Notes under the pieces: generated by a model
Databases searched by the model: none
Told to the model about the DNA's origin: nothing
What the model saw: only the letters and a program-made list of their open reading frames with translations
Program-made: the position numbers and the translations under genes
Part shown: piece by piece, positions 9,895 to 18,878 of the stretch
Layout of the letters: each line of letters starts with the position of its first letter
Position numbering within the stretch: the stretch's first letter is position 1
NCBI GenBank assembly: GCA_902614375.1
Contig: CACMKZ010000002.1
Span: 140,477 to 204,476 of the forward strand
Origin: an uncultured Alphaproteobacteria bacterium
GTDB lineage: Bacteria > Pseudomonadota > Alphaproteobacteria > HIMB59 > GCA-002718135
Direction: 5' to 3'
DNA: 64,000 nt

Positions 9895-10811
9895 TATAAT
9901 TCGTTTTCAATTCTTGTAAGCCAATAGTCGACATCCATTTTCTTGTGACCAGTTAATAACCTCCAAAACTTGACAACATTTATTTTATCAAGTCTATTAG
10001 TATCTGCTTCTTGCCAAGGATAGGACCTCATTAAAATATCATTGATAGTTTGATCCTTAGTTTCATCAGTCCAATACAAAGCTCGGTTTGGTAAAGGTTG
10101 ATATTTTTTTTCAGGATCCCATAATAGTTCCTGTTTCTCAGTAGGCTGTAATCTTACTTTAAACATATATCTGATATCATCTGAAAAATTAACTCCAGCA
10201 CCATGCCACAATCCATTATGGAAAATTCCTATTGTACCTGCTTTACATATGATATTTTTTTGTCCTTTTATATTTTGATATTTTGCGATTCCCATTTCAT
10301 TTACTATTCTTAAATGTGTACCAGGAATATATCTTGTACCACCCATTTCTTTAGTAACAGCAGTTGGAAAGTAAAATAATTGGATATCGAAAGTAGTTCT
10401 TGGATCAATTGTGCTATCTTGATGATTAACTTGTGACATTTGTCTTTGATTTGCTTTTGCATAATATTTAGAAGGAAATGTTAAGTGAAGAAATTGATGG
10501 TCAACTACAGTTTTTGAACCAACTAAACTATTAATTGCTCCTGAGACAATTTCATTTTTAAATATTTTTTCCAAAGGAGAGTTTAAAGGATAGGCATCTT
10601 TCAATGCAGTCCCAGCAGGTATTCTAGGTATACTACTAGAGGATTTTATATTTTGAAAGTAGTGCTGAATATTATCAACATCATCAATATCAGTATGCCC
10701 AATATCATTTAAAAATTCTTTATTGATATCTTCATCAATTAAACCTTCAAAAAAAAGACAGCCACTATTTGCAAATTCTGCCATTTGCTCAGTTGACAAT
10801 AATTTTGTCAT
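9891..10811 (-). CDS. PhyH-family Fe(II)/2-oxoglutarate dioxygenase
   Basis: Predicted non-haem iron oxygenase of the phytanoyl-CoA dioxygenase family, 306 residues, cytoplasmic. The iron ligands are visible as HQD (NHQDSTIDPRTTFDIQLFYF, about residues 130-132) and the distal His in LWHGAGVN (about 202), followed by an Arg for 2-oxoglutarate (IRYMFKVRL). It is the last gene of the four-sulfatase operon, two bases after the 92-residue gene. A role in oxidising the desulfated carbon skeleton is an inference. It shares family but little sequence with the PhyH gene at 21930. Confidence 0.87.
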   Translation of the reverse strand: MTKLLSTEQMAEFANSGCLFFEGLIDEDINKEFLNDIGHTDIDDVDNIQHYFQNIKSSSSIPRIPAGTALKDAYPLNSPLEKIFKNEIVSGAINSLVGSKTVVDHQFLHLTFPSKYYAKANQRQMSQVNHQDSTIDPRTTFDIQLFYFPTAVTKEMGGTRYIPGTHLRIVNEMGIAKYQNIKGQKNIICKAGTIGIFHNGLWHGAGVNFSDDIRYMFKVRLQPTEKQELLWDPEKKYQPLPNRALYWTDETKDQTINDILMRSYPWQEADTNRLDKINVVKFWRLLTGHKKMDVDYWLTRIENELY

Positions 10812-10812
10812 T

Positions 10813-11091
10813 TTAAAAATCTCCTTCTTCTATTTTTTCAAAAAAAAACTCATGCTTTAAATATGAAGTTCTAAATTCTTGACCAGGATGCTCTGGAATA
10901 GATTGACTCGATTGAAATAATCTCCATCCATCCAATAAAGCGTCAAGACCAGTGGGATAAGGTGGTTCATCACTATCCCCTGTCATATGGAGTTTTTTTC
11001 CTGTCCCATCAAATGTTGCCCAAGAAATAACTTCTGCTTCTAGACTTGGAAACTTTAAATAAAGAACTAAAACTTTTTGTCTTTTAGTCAT
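10813..11091 (-). CDS. Small protein of unknown function in sulfatase operon
   Basis: I do not recognise this 92-residue protein. It is soluble, has no signal peptide, and ends acidic (FFFEKIEEGDF). The first half, KVLVLYLKFPSLEAEVISWA, looks like a beta strand followed by a helix. It contains a Pro/Gly-rich middle (DEPPYPTGLDALLDGW). The ATG directly abuts the stop of the preceding sulfatase and the next gene starts two bases later, so it is surely translated as part of the operon. It may be an accessory subunit of a neighbouring enzyme, but nothing in the sequence shows this. Confidence 0.7.
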   Translation of the reverse strand: MTKRQKVLVLYLKFPSLEAEVISWATFDGTGKKLHMTGDSDEPPYPTGLDALLDGWRLFQSSQSIPEHPGQEFRTSYLKHEFFFEKIEEGDF

Positions 11092-12603
11092 TTAGTTTTC
11101 TTTAAAATAATTTTTTAATAATTCCTTTGGAGGATCATATGTTTTAATTTCATTCAGCATAAGATTTTTATATTTGTTTATCAAATCTTCATCATTAATA
11201 GGGTTTAATTGGCCAGGATCTTCCTTCAAATTATAAAGAGCGCATTTAGTATCTTCTAATGATTTATGTGGATCCGATTTTCTAAGAATTCTATTAACTT
11301 TCATTACTGGAATATTTTTAGTAAAGTTAAATGGCTCATGCATTGTAGCAGTTTGCAACTCTTCGTGTGAGAAAAATTGCCTCATATTGGTTGGCATCAA
11401 TGTATATTGAAATCTGCTTCTATCGTATTGATCAAAATTTTCTGGAAAATGAAAATATGTATAATTTCCATCGGATATATTTATTCCCCCGCCCCAATAT
11501 CCATACAAAGCAAAATGCTCATTTTCACTGTCTTTATCTAGAAAGTTTAATATAGATTTACCTTTAACCTCTTTAGGAAGATTGTGACCATGCATTGTCA
11601 TGAATGTTGGCATCAAATCAATATTTTGAGTTACAACATTTCTTTGCTCGCCCGAATATTGTTTGTATTCCGGGTGATAAAAATAAAAAGGTATATTTGC
11701 AATTTCATTATACAAAGGCATTCTATTTTTAGCCCACCAATCATGTTCTCCAAGCATGAAGCCATGATCAGTAGTTAAAACTAGTGCAGTGTCATCCCAT
11801 AAATTATTCTCATCAAAATAATCTAAGACAGTACCTAACAAGTAATCACATAGACCAATTAAAGCAATGTAGTTAGCTTTTAATTCCGCGACTTCATCAT
11901 CTGTTTCTTTAACTCTGTCATATTGAGGCCAATCTAATCTTGGGCCTTTATAATTAGTTTTTAATTTTTCTCTAAAGCGCTCAGGTGCAAAGAAAGGTTC
12001 GTGTGGATCAAAAGTTTCCAATTGAAGAAACCAGTTATCTGCATCTTTATTGATATTAATAAAATCTAATCCTGATTGAAAGCATTTGACAGAAGGAAAA
12101 TCTTTTTCTTCTTTAATAAACTCACTATTGATTGCATAATGATAATAACCTGTTTCCCTATCAGTTAAATTTAATTGAGATTGATGATATTTTTCTCTCA
12201 ATTTTTCAAGAGGCGGTTGAACCATAGCTTTCCATGGGTCACTCTCTTGTCCTCTAATAAAATCCCAAGAATTAAATCTATTATGATACGTTGCACCACC
12301 ATCTTCGAAGTAATGATAATGATCAGTCACAAGATGAGTATATGTATTATTAAGTCTTAAGATTTCTGGAAATGAATTATCAAATGGTTCTAAAGGACCC
12401 CATGCACGATGCAAAAAGCTTAAGCGTCCCGAGTGCATATCACGTCTTGCGGGCATACATGGCATACTTCCAATATAATGATTATTAAATTGAACTGATT
12501 TTTCTGCTAATCGGTTAAAATTTGCTGTTTCAATATATTTACCACCATAAGAATTTAACATTCTTTTATTTAATGAATCAAATAAAAGGAAAACTGTTTT
12601 CAT
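11092..12603 (-). CDS. Type I sulfatase, CxPAR variant, cytoplasmic
   Basis: 503 residues. The formylglycine site is Cys49 in PCMPARRDMHSGR. The usual CxPSR Ser is Ala, a known tolerated variant. The metal site includes FDSLNKR at residues 8-14 (only one Asp in the usual Asp-Asp region) and TTDHGFMLGEHDWWAKN (about 280). There is no signal peptide. It sits fourth in the sulfatase series, and its stop abuts the ATG of the 92-residue gene. It resembles heparan N-sulfatase-like family members in overall pattern, but the substrate is unassigned. Confidence 0.9.
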   Translation of the reverse strand: MKTVFLLFDSLNKRMLNSYGGKYIETANFNRLAEKSVQFNNHYIGSMPCMPARRDMHSGRLSFLHRAWGPLEPFDNSFPEILRLNNTYTHLVTDHYHYFEDGGATYHNRFNSWDFIRGQESDPWKAMVQPPLEKLREKYHQSQLNLTDRETGYYHYAINSEFIKEEKDFPSVKCFQSGLDFININKDADNWFLQLETFDPHEPFFAPERFREKLKTNYKGPRLDWPQYDRVKETDDEVAELKANYIALIGLCDYLLGTVLDYFDENNLWDDTALVLTTDHGFMLGEHDWWAKNRMPLYNEIANIPFYFYHPEYKQYSGEQRNVVTQNIDLMPTFMTMHGHNLPKEVKGKSILNFLDKDSENEHFALYGYWGGGINISDGNYTYFHFPENFDQYDRSRFQYTLMPTNMRQFFSHEELQTATMHEPFNFTKNIPVMKVNRILRKSDPHKSLEDTKCALYNLKEDPGQLNPINDEDLINKYKNLMLNEIKTYDPPKELLKNYFKEN

Positions 12604-12634
12604 AAAAATTAGATTAATACGAAAAAAAAAATTA

Positions 12635-14002
12635 TTAAAGTTTTTTCTTTAATCTGTGAAAAGAATCAGGATTTAATCCCATTTGACCAGGATTATTTAC
12701 ATTTTTAGCTTTTGTAATTTTAGTTGTTATATTTTCAACTTTTTTAATTTTCCTTTTAATCTTTTTTCTTAAGGAGGTTACTATTTCATCATAAGTACTA
12801 ATACCAATTAAGTTATTTAATTCATACGGATCAGCATCAAGATCGTATAAATTTGTTTCTGTGTATTGATTAGATGAAGGTTTATCACTTCCATTAGAAT
12901 CTTGATCAGCAATACAATATTTCCATTTTTCAGTTCTTAAACTTCTAGCTAATTGACTTTCACTAATTTGGATAAAAATTTCGTTATCCCATTTTTTGGA
13001 AGTTTTATTCACTAAAGGTAATACTGATCTACCATCACAATGAGAAGTGTTTTTAACTTTTGCTAAATCCAATATTGTTGCATGAATATCTAATATGTTG
13101 GTTAGTTCTTTTATACGTCCGCCTTGCTGAAAAACATTTCCAATCAAAGATGTAGGAACTCGTATTGAACTTTCATGACATGAACGTTTATATTCTCTAT
13201 TTCGTGTTTTAAAATTATTTCCATGATCAGATGTAAAAATAATGGCACTATCATCAAATAATTTTAAACTTTTGATAACATCAATCATTCTGCCATAAGC
13301 TTCATCTATTCTTTTTACCATTCCATAATAACCTCCTAAATGTCGAGGAGAAGATCCAACCAGAGATGAAAGATCTGGAGGAGACCACTTACCTGTATAT
13401 TTTTCTCTGTATCCAATAGGTGGTGGATAATCATCTGTATTGTTTTGATGATGTGGCTCAATAAGAGAAACGAAAAGAAAAAATGGTTTTTTTTGATTTA
13501 ATTTTATAAAATTTATAGCTGCATCAGTTATTGCATCAACTCTATATCCTGGAAGAAATACTTTTTTATTTTGTCCATCATAAACATATGTTTCATAAGC
13601 ATCGGAAGTAAATTCTAATAGATTTGATCCCAACCAATAATCATAACCACCTCTATCCTCTTTTTTAACCGGTTCAGATGAGCCGAGATGCCATTTTCCA
13701 ATATATCCAGTAGCATAACCTTCTTTTGATAAATGTTTTGCTAGAGTTTTAATATTTTTTTTTAAAGGTATTCTATTTTTAAAACATCCAGTTTTTGTTG
13801 CATACATTCCTGATTGTAATGAAGCTCTTGCAGGTCCACAAACTGGTTGGCATGTAAATGAGTTATAAAGATGTGTACCTTCGACTGCATAATGATCGAA
13901 GTTCTCCATCAAGGATAATGGATTGCCATGTAAACCAGAAGTATCCCAGCGTTGTTGATCAGTAAAAAATACAATAATATTTGGTTTAGATTTAATATTC
14001 AT
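12635..14002 (-). CDS. Type I sulfatase, CxPAR variant, cytoplasmic
   Basis: 455 residues. The formylglycine Cys55 lies in CQPVCGPARASLQSGM. The N-terminal metal region is FFTDQQRWD (about 12-20). GYIGKWHLG (about 99) is a strongly conserved sulfatase motif with catalytic Lys and His. TSDHGNNFKTRNREYKRS (about 258) completes the site. There is no signal peptide. The C-terminal 40 residues are Lys-rich and likely flexible. It is third among the operon's sulfatases, 12 bases after the preceding one. Confidence 0.92.
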   Translation of the reverse strand: MNIKSKPNIIVFFTDQQRWDTSGLHGNPLSLMENFDHYAVEGTHLYNSFTCQPVCGPARASLQSGMYATKTGCFKNRIPLKKNIKTLAKHLSKEGYATGYIGKWHLGSSEPVKKEDRGGYDYWLGSNLLEFTSDAYETYVYDGQNKKVFLPGYRVDAITDAAINFIKLNQKKPFFLFVSLIEPHHQNNTDDYPPPIGYREKYTGKWSPPDLSSLVGSSPRHLGGYYGMVKRIDEAYGRMIDVIKSLKLFDDSAIIFTSDHGNNFKTRNREYKRSCHESSIRVPTSLIGNVFQQGGRIKELTNILDIHATILDLAKVKNTSHCDGRSVLPLVNKTSKKWDNEIFIQISESQLARSLRTEKWKYCIADQDSNGSDKPSSNQYTETNLYDLDADPYELNNLIGISTYDEIVTSLRKKIKRKIKKVENITTKITKAKNVNNPGQMGLNPDSFHRLKKKL

Positions 14003-14014
14003 TATGATTTAGAT

Positions 14015-15514
14015 TTATTTACTAAAAGGTTTTCCTTTATATTTCCTAAGATTGTCAGCGTGTTTTTTTCTATCTGTTTTTTCAAGACGCTCAACATATG
14101 TATTCCAGACTTTTGAATAAATATTTGCATGATGAGGACCACCTTCTCTAATTACACCTTGAAGTGGATCTCCTCTATCAGCCTCATACATATTTTCTTC
14201 AATCCACTCATCGATTAAAAACATTCCATGCGCTACGAGATCTTTATGCTGATCTGCTAGGTTATTCAACTCATGCGGATCCTTTTCAATATCAAAAAGC
14301 ATATATTTTGGAAAATCTTTTAAACCAGTATCGTACGTTCTTATCAGTAACCAATTATCCCATCTTACAGATCTTTGACAACTCCAAGCACCATGACTAA
14401 TAACTAAATAATCTCTTCCATTTGATGATTTACTATTAGTTAAATTTTCAGTGAAATTAATACCATCCCATCTGTCAGGTTGAGAAGATGAAGTAATTTG
14501 AGAAATAGTTGAAGTTAAATCTAAATTATAAAATTTATTTTCTACAGTACTTCCTTTATTTGTATCTGTTATCCCTGGCCATCTAATTATTAATGGAACT
14601 CTATTAGTTATATGATCAGCTGTTTGGTGATCTCCCCAAACATTTAACTCACCTTGATTTTCTCCGTGGTCTGCTGAAATAATTATTGCTGTATCATCCC
14701 AAAGATTCATTTTTTTTAAATCTTCAAAAACTTCATTTAAATAAAAATCTGCGTATTTAATTCCAGTATCATATGCATCAATTTGTTCTTTAGCATCAGA
14801 AGTATTTTTAATTTCACCCACTCCCATTGTATACTTTCCTCCAAGATCTTCATCAAATCCTGGAACTTCTCTAGCGCTATGCGGTCCGAAACTATTCCTT
14901 TGTTTTTTAATTAATTCTTCTGTTACCCATTCTTCGATAGGATCATCTTTAAATGGATTTCCAAATTCTTCAGGAGTATCATATGGAGTATGAGGGTCCC
15001 ACATATTTACATGTAAGAACCAATTTTCTTTTTCTCCATTATTTTCTAACCATTTTTTTATAACAGGGTAGACTTCATCAGCATTTTCTAATCCACCTTT
15101 TCCAGTGTCATATGTTTCGGTAAAACCAAACCAAACTTGATAGGCAGTATGTCTTTCAGGGAAAGGACTGATACTTGCTGTATAATATCCTGCATCTCGA
15201 AGAACTTTTCCAAGAGATGTAAAAGCGTATTCTCCTCTCAAACCGCCTTTAAATTCTCTATTCCAAATATTTTTTCTAGGAGCAATATCAGAGAATTCAC
15301 CGCCATGATTAACAACTCCAGTTTTGAAACCAAAATTACCTCCAAACAAAGCAGTTCTGCTAGGTAGGCACGGTGTGTCAGTTGAATAAAAATTTGTAAA
15401 CTTGACTCCTTCTTTTGCTATTGAGTCAATCGTAGGAGATGTGTTTCTATGATAACCATAACATCCTAAATGATCAGGTCTTAAAGAGTCTATGTCTACG
15501 TATAAAATTCTCAT
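14015..15514 (-). CDS. Type I sulfatase, CxPSR type, cytoplasmic
   Basis: 499 residues. Cys49 lies in PCLPSRTALFGG. The N-terminal metal site is DIDSLRPDHLGCYG (7-20), and SADHGENQGELNVWGDH (about 283) forms the other half. MWDPHTPYD (about 172) is a typical sulfatase His-containing loop. It has no signal peptide and begins directly with the beta strand RILYVDID. It is second in the sulfatase series, with 16 bases separating it from the upstream sulfatase. Substrate unknown. Confidence 0.92.
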   Translation of the reverse strand: MRILYVDIDSLRPDHLGCYGYHRNTSPTIDSIAKEGVKFTNFYSTDTPCLPSRTALFGGNFGFKTGVVNHGGEFSDIAPRKNIWNREFKGGLRGEYAFTSLGKVLRDAGYYTASISPFPERHTAYQVWFGFTETYDTGKGGLENADEVYPVIKKWLENNGEKENWFLHVNMWDPHTPYDTPEEFGNPFKDDPIEEWVTEELIKKQRNSFGPHSAREVPGFDEDLGGKYTMGVGEIKNTSDAKEQIDAYDTGIKYADFYLNEVFEDLKKMNLWDDTAIIISADHGENQGELNVWGDHQTADHITNRVPLIIRWPGITDTNKGSTVENKFYNLDLTSTISQITSSSQPDRWDGINFTENLTNSKSSNGRDYLVISHGAWSCQRSVRWDNWLLIRTYDTGLKDFPKYMLFDIEKDPHELNNLADQHKDLVAHGMFLIDEWIEENMYEADRGDPLQGVIREGGPHHANIYSKVWNTYVERLEKTDRKKHADNLRKYKGKPFSK

Positions 15515-15530
15515 CTTTATCCTTTCTTAA

Positions 15531-17072
15531 TTAAGCGCCTGAAACTCTTTTCATTTTTGATGTTTCATCTTTTAATGTGGCTTGCGCAAACTTAAATAAT
15601 AAATCTTTTTTTAATGTTTGTGCGTTCGTATTATCCCATAAATTATTATATTCGTTTGGATCATTTTCTAAATCAAAAAGTTCACCGTAGTTAGCTTCTC
15701 GGTAAATAGAAATTTTATAATTATCATTAATGTAAGTTTTTAAATGTGGCATTCTTGGATTATGTCTATTTTCAACAAATATATGTGAACGGATACTTTC
15801 CTTGTTGCCATAAAATACATCCGTTTGATCCACTCCTTGCATTTGGGTTGGTATATCAATGCCCGCGACTTTTAAAAATGTTGGTGCAAGATCAACTAAA
15901 CTTAATAAAGATGAAGATGATGAATTTTGAGGAACTTTATCTGGCCATCTAACAATAAATGGTAAACGGAGCATATCTTCATAGTGGAAAGGTCCTTTAG
16001 CAATTAAACCATGCTGTCCTATAAAGTGACCATGATCAGTAGTAAAAATAATTATAGTATTATCAAGTTCACCCATTTGATCTAACTTATTAATTATTTT
16101 TCCAATATTCTTATCCATAAAACTAACCATGCCATAATAAATTGCCATGTCTTTTTTTAATTCTTCCATAGGATACAGATGACTCATGCATCCATGAGCG
16201 TTAAATGGTGAATGCCAATTGTCAAAATCAGGATTTGTCGTTTGTGTTTTTCCAAAATGTGGTGGATTTAATTCGTGTTCACCTTCTTTTAACGTTCCAG
16301 GTAACATGTCTTCTGGATTATACATTGATGCCCATGGTTCACTTAATACATATGGTGGATGTGGATCCTGAAAACTTGTCCAAAGAAAAAATGGCTTGTC
16401 ATCTTTTTGTTGATCTAAAAATTCAATTGATCTTTCAGCTGTCCAATTTGTGTAGTGATGTTTTTCGTCTAACTTCCAAACCCTATCCGGTCTTGCCCAG
16501 TAGTCATATTCACGAGCAATTGTAGGAGCATATTTAGAAGTTTCACCAGGTACTGGTTGAAAATACTCTTTCCAATCACTAAGACCGTTTTGTTCCATCC
16601 AAATTGCATAATGTTGACCTACATGACTTTCGTCTGCATGATTACGTGCTAGCTCAATATGTTCAAATCCATACCAAGGTCCTTTAAAATTTTTCCAAAA
16701 TTCTAAATCTCTTAAAGTTGGTTGTCCTTCTATAGATTCCTGACCTGGAACTGAAGTTAATGGCTGGAAATGTGCTTTACCAATTAAGCCAGTAGAGTAA
16801 CCATTTTTGTATAAAAGTTCTCCAATAGTTTCTACTTCTTCATCTAATTTAACTCCAATTGTCCAAGCTCCATGAGAAGACGGATATTGTCCAGTAATAA
16901 TACTTGCTCTTGATGGTGTGCAAACTGGTGATGGACAATAAGCTCTTGTAAAATTCATACCCTCGTCACAAAGCTTATCTAAATACGGTGTTTGTATTTT
17001 TGAATTAAATTTTCCAATGGTATCATGATGCTGTTGATCGGAAGTAATTAATAAAATATTTGGCCTTTTCAT
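15531..17072 (-). CDS. Type I sulfatase, CxPSR type, cytoplasmic
   Basis: 513 residues. Cys51 lies in SPVCTPSRASIITGQ. The N-terminal metal site is TSDQQHHDTIG (10-20). TGLIGKAHFQP (about 95), SFQDPHPPY (about 232) and TTDHGHFIGQHGLIAKGP (about 342) give the rest of the active site. There is no signal peptide. It is the first sulfatase after the transporter, starting two bases after the permease stop, so transport and desulfation are tightly coupled. The fold family is sure; the substrate is not. Confidence 0.93.
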   Translation of the reverse strand: MKRPNILLITSDQQHHDTIGKFNSKIQTPYLDKLCDEGMNFTRAYCPSPVCTPSRASIITGQYPSSHGAWTIGVKLDEEVETIGELLYKNGYSTGLIGKAHFQPLTSVPGQESIEGQPTLRDLEFWKNFKGPWYGFEHIELARNHADESHVGQHYAIWMEQNGLSDWKEYFQPVPGETSKYAPTIAREYDYWARPDRVWKLDEKHHYTNWTAERSIEFLDQQKDDKPFFLWTSFQDPHPPYVLSEPWASMYNPEDMLPGTLKEGEHELNPPHFGKTQTTNPDFDNWHSPFNAHGCMSHLYPMEELKKDMAIYYGMVSFMDKNIGKIINKLDQMGELDNTIIIFTTDHGHFIGQHGLIAKGPFHYEDMLRLPFIVRWPDKVPQNSSSSSLLSLVDLAPTFLKVAGIDIPTQMQGVDQTDVFYGNKESIRSHIFVENRHNPRMPHLKTYINDNYKISIYREANYGELFDLENDPNEYNNLWDNTNAQTLKKDLLFKFAQATLKDETSKMKRVSGA

Positions 17073-17074
17073 AT

Positions 17075-17926
17075 TTACCCTTTTACAGCTCCTTGAACAC
17101 CTTCAACAAAATATTTTTGCATAAACAAAAACAAAATAATTATAGGCAGAATAGTTATAACAGACGCAGCTGCCATACCAGACCAATCGACAAAGTATTC
17201 ACCTTTGAAAGCGTACACACCTACGGATAGTGTTCGTATATCCGGATTACCTAATGTGATGACGACTGGTAATAAGAAGTCATTCCATGCATGCAAAACT
17301 TGTAGAATAGAAACTGTGGCTACTACTGGTTTGGTCAAAGGTAACATAATTGAAATAAATGTTCGAACAAAACCCGCTCCATCCATTTTAGCTGCTTCTT
17401 CAAGCTCTACAGGTACTCTCGAAAAATATCCTGCAAACAATAAAATATAAATTACAGGGGTGTGTCCTGCTGTTGCGAGTGTTAATCCGATTAAGTTTTT
17501 AGATATATTCAAATTATTTAATAAATCAAAAACAGGAATAATTGTGTAACCTTGAGGAATAAAAATTGTACCAATTAAAATTCCAATAAGTATTTTTTTT
17601 CCTGGAAAAGAATATCTTCCAATTACGTAACCAAACATACCAGTTGTTACGACAACTATAATTACGGAGACAACTGTAATAATAAGTGTATTAAAAAAAT
17701 ATCTACCCATATTAGCGCCAAACCATGCTCTTTCAAAATTTTCCCAAACAAGGCGATCAGGAATTAAGCCTAAGCCTCCCCAAATTTCAAAATCAGTTTT
17801 GAATGAGGCTGAAAGCACCCAAAGTAATGGATAGATCCAAAAGAAAGAGAAAATAATAAAAGCTATTGTTATAATTAAATATTTAACTTGGTTTTTTTCA
17901 GCGATGAAATTTAGGTATTTACTCAT
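17075..17926 (-). CDS. Sugar ABC transporter permease (MalG/CUT1 type)
   Basis: 283-residue inner-membrane subunit. I place the start at 17926 because that ATG forms a 4-base ATGA overlap with the stop of the upstream permease. A longer reading would add a Cys-rich leader unlike the family. Membrane segments begin at about residue 17 (LIITIAFIIFSFFWIYPLLW). The EAA loop is ELEEAAKMDGAGFVRTFISIMLP. It pairs with 17923-18837 and the Tat-exported binding protein and lies just upstream of four sulfatases. No ATPase gene is nearby. Confidence 0.93.
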   Translation of the reverse strand: MSKYLNFIAEKNQVKYLIITIAFIIFSFFWIYPLLWVLSASFKTDFEIWGGLGLIPDRLVWENFERAWFGANMGRYFFNTLIITVVSVIIVVVTTGMFGYVIGRYSFPGKKILIGILIGTIFIPQGYTIIPVFDLLNNLNISKNLIGLTLATAGHTPVIYILLFAGYFSRVPVELEEAAKMDGAGFVRTFISIMLPLTKPVVATVSILQVLHAWNDFLLPVVITLGNPDIRTLSVGVYAFKGEYFVDWSGMAAASVITILPIIILFLFMQKYFVEGVQGAVKG

Positions 17927-18837
17927 ATTCTTCGAGTTCTCCTCATCCATAATCCCTGAAGCACTGTAATAAATAAAACGGCAACACCCCAAAATACACC
18001 TGCAGCACAAGCGTATCCAAGCCTAGGCATTGTGCCAGAGTCAGTTACAAAAGCTGTTCTAAAAATATATATTTCCATAACTTCACTACTAAAGAATGGC
18101 CCTCCAGCAGTCATAGTTTCAATTAAAGGAAAAACATTTAGCGCTCCAACTGCCTCCACAAGAATAATGACAATAGCAAAAGGTAGTACAATTGGTAAAA
18201 TAATATGGATCCATAATCTATATCCTTCAGCACCATCAATTTTTGCGGCATCGTAAACATCTTGCGGGACTGTTTGTAAAGCAGCAAGCCAATACATCAT
18301 AGTTATCCCTAGCCATTTCCATACATACACTCCCATTACAGTTGGAAGCACCGTATCTGGGTTTCCAAGAAAATCAATTGGGGCAGAAGTTAAATTAGTA
18401 GACATTAAAAATTTATTAGCAGGTCCATTAAAAGGGCTAAATACAAAAGTCATTACAATACCAATGATAGCAATTGCAGTAACTACAGGCATAAAGATTA
18501 CAGTACGAAAGAAAGGGGCAAGTTTTAAAACCTGATTATTTAAAAATACTGCAATAATGAAACCTAAAACTATTTTTACTGGAACTGTTCCAAACATAAA
18601 AATAAAAGAACGAATGAATGCATCCCAAAAGAATTCATCATTGACAGCTTCATAATAATTTTGAAGGCCAATAAATTTTGCTTCTTTTGTAAAACCGCTC
18701 CAATCTAATAAAGAAAAATACCAAGACATTCCAATAGGATAAATGACAAACATTCCTGTTAAAATTAAACATGGTAGAACAAATACATAACACCATCTCG
18801 CATCGTATATCTGTTTGGATAAAGATTTTTTATTCAT
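17923..18837 (-). CDS. Sugar ABC transporter permease (MalF/CUT1 type)
   Basis: 304-residue inner-membrane subunit. Hydrophobic segments start at residue 15 (CYVFVLPCLILTGMFVIYPIG). The docking loop reads DVYDAAKIDGAEGYRLWIHIILP (about 195-217), and the IETMTAGGP motif follows. The start codon is only a few bases after the 3' hairpin of the binding-protein gene and has no clear ribosome site. Translation may therefore be weak or depend on re-initiation. Confidence 0.93.
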   Translation of the reverse strand: MNKKSLSKQIYDARWCYVFVLPCLILTGMFVIYPIGMSWYFSLLDWSGFTKEAKFIGLQNYYEAVNDEFFWDAFIRSFIFMFGTVPVKIVLGFIIAVFLNNQVLKLAPFFRTVIFMPVVTAIAIIGIVMTFVFSPFNGPANKFLMSTNLTSAPIDFLGNPDTVLPTVMGVYVWKWLGITMMYWLAALQTVPQDVYDAAKIDGAEGYRLWIHIILPIVLPFAIVIILVEAVGALNVFPLIETMTAGGPFFSSEVMEIYIFRTAFVTDSGTMPRLGYACAAGVFWGVAVLFITVLQGLWMRRTRRI

Positions 18838-18842
18838 GATAA

Positions 18843-18866
18843 AAAGGCGAGTATAAACTCGCCTTT
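18843..18866 (-). terminator. Hairpin with short T-run after binding-protein gene
   Basis: A 10-bp stem (AAAGGCGAGT with ACTCGCCTTT, 4-base loop) lies between the binding-protein stop and the permease start. On the minus strand it is followed by T bases and then almost directly by the permease ATG. It looks like a leaky terminator or a 3'-end stabiliser. Confidence 0.75.
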
Positions 18867-18878
18867 AGTTAATTTGTA

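Noticed and set aside
17927-18010. Longer N-terminus for the MalG-type permease
   Set aside because: The added Cys-rich residues overlap the upstream permease end and are unlike the family. The ATGA start at 17926 fits better.
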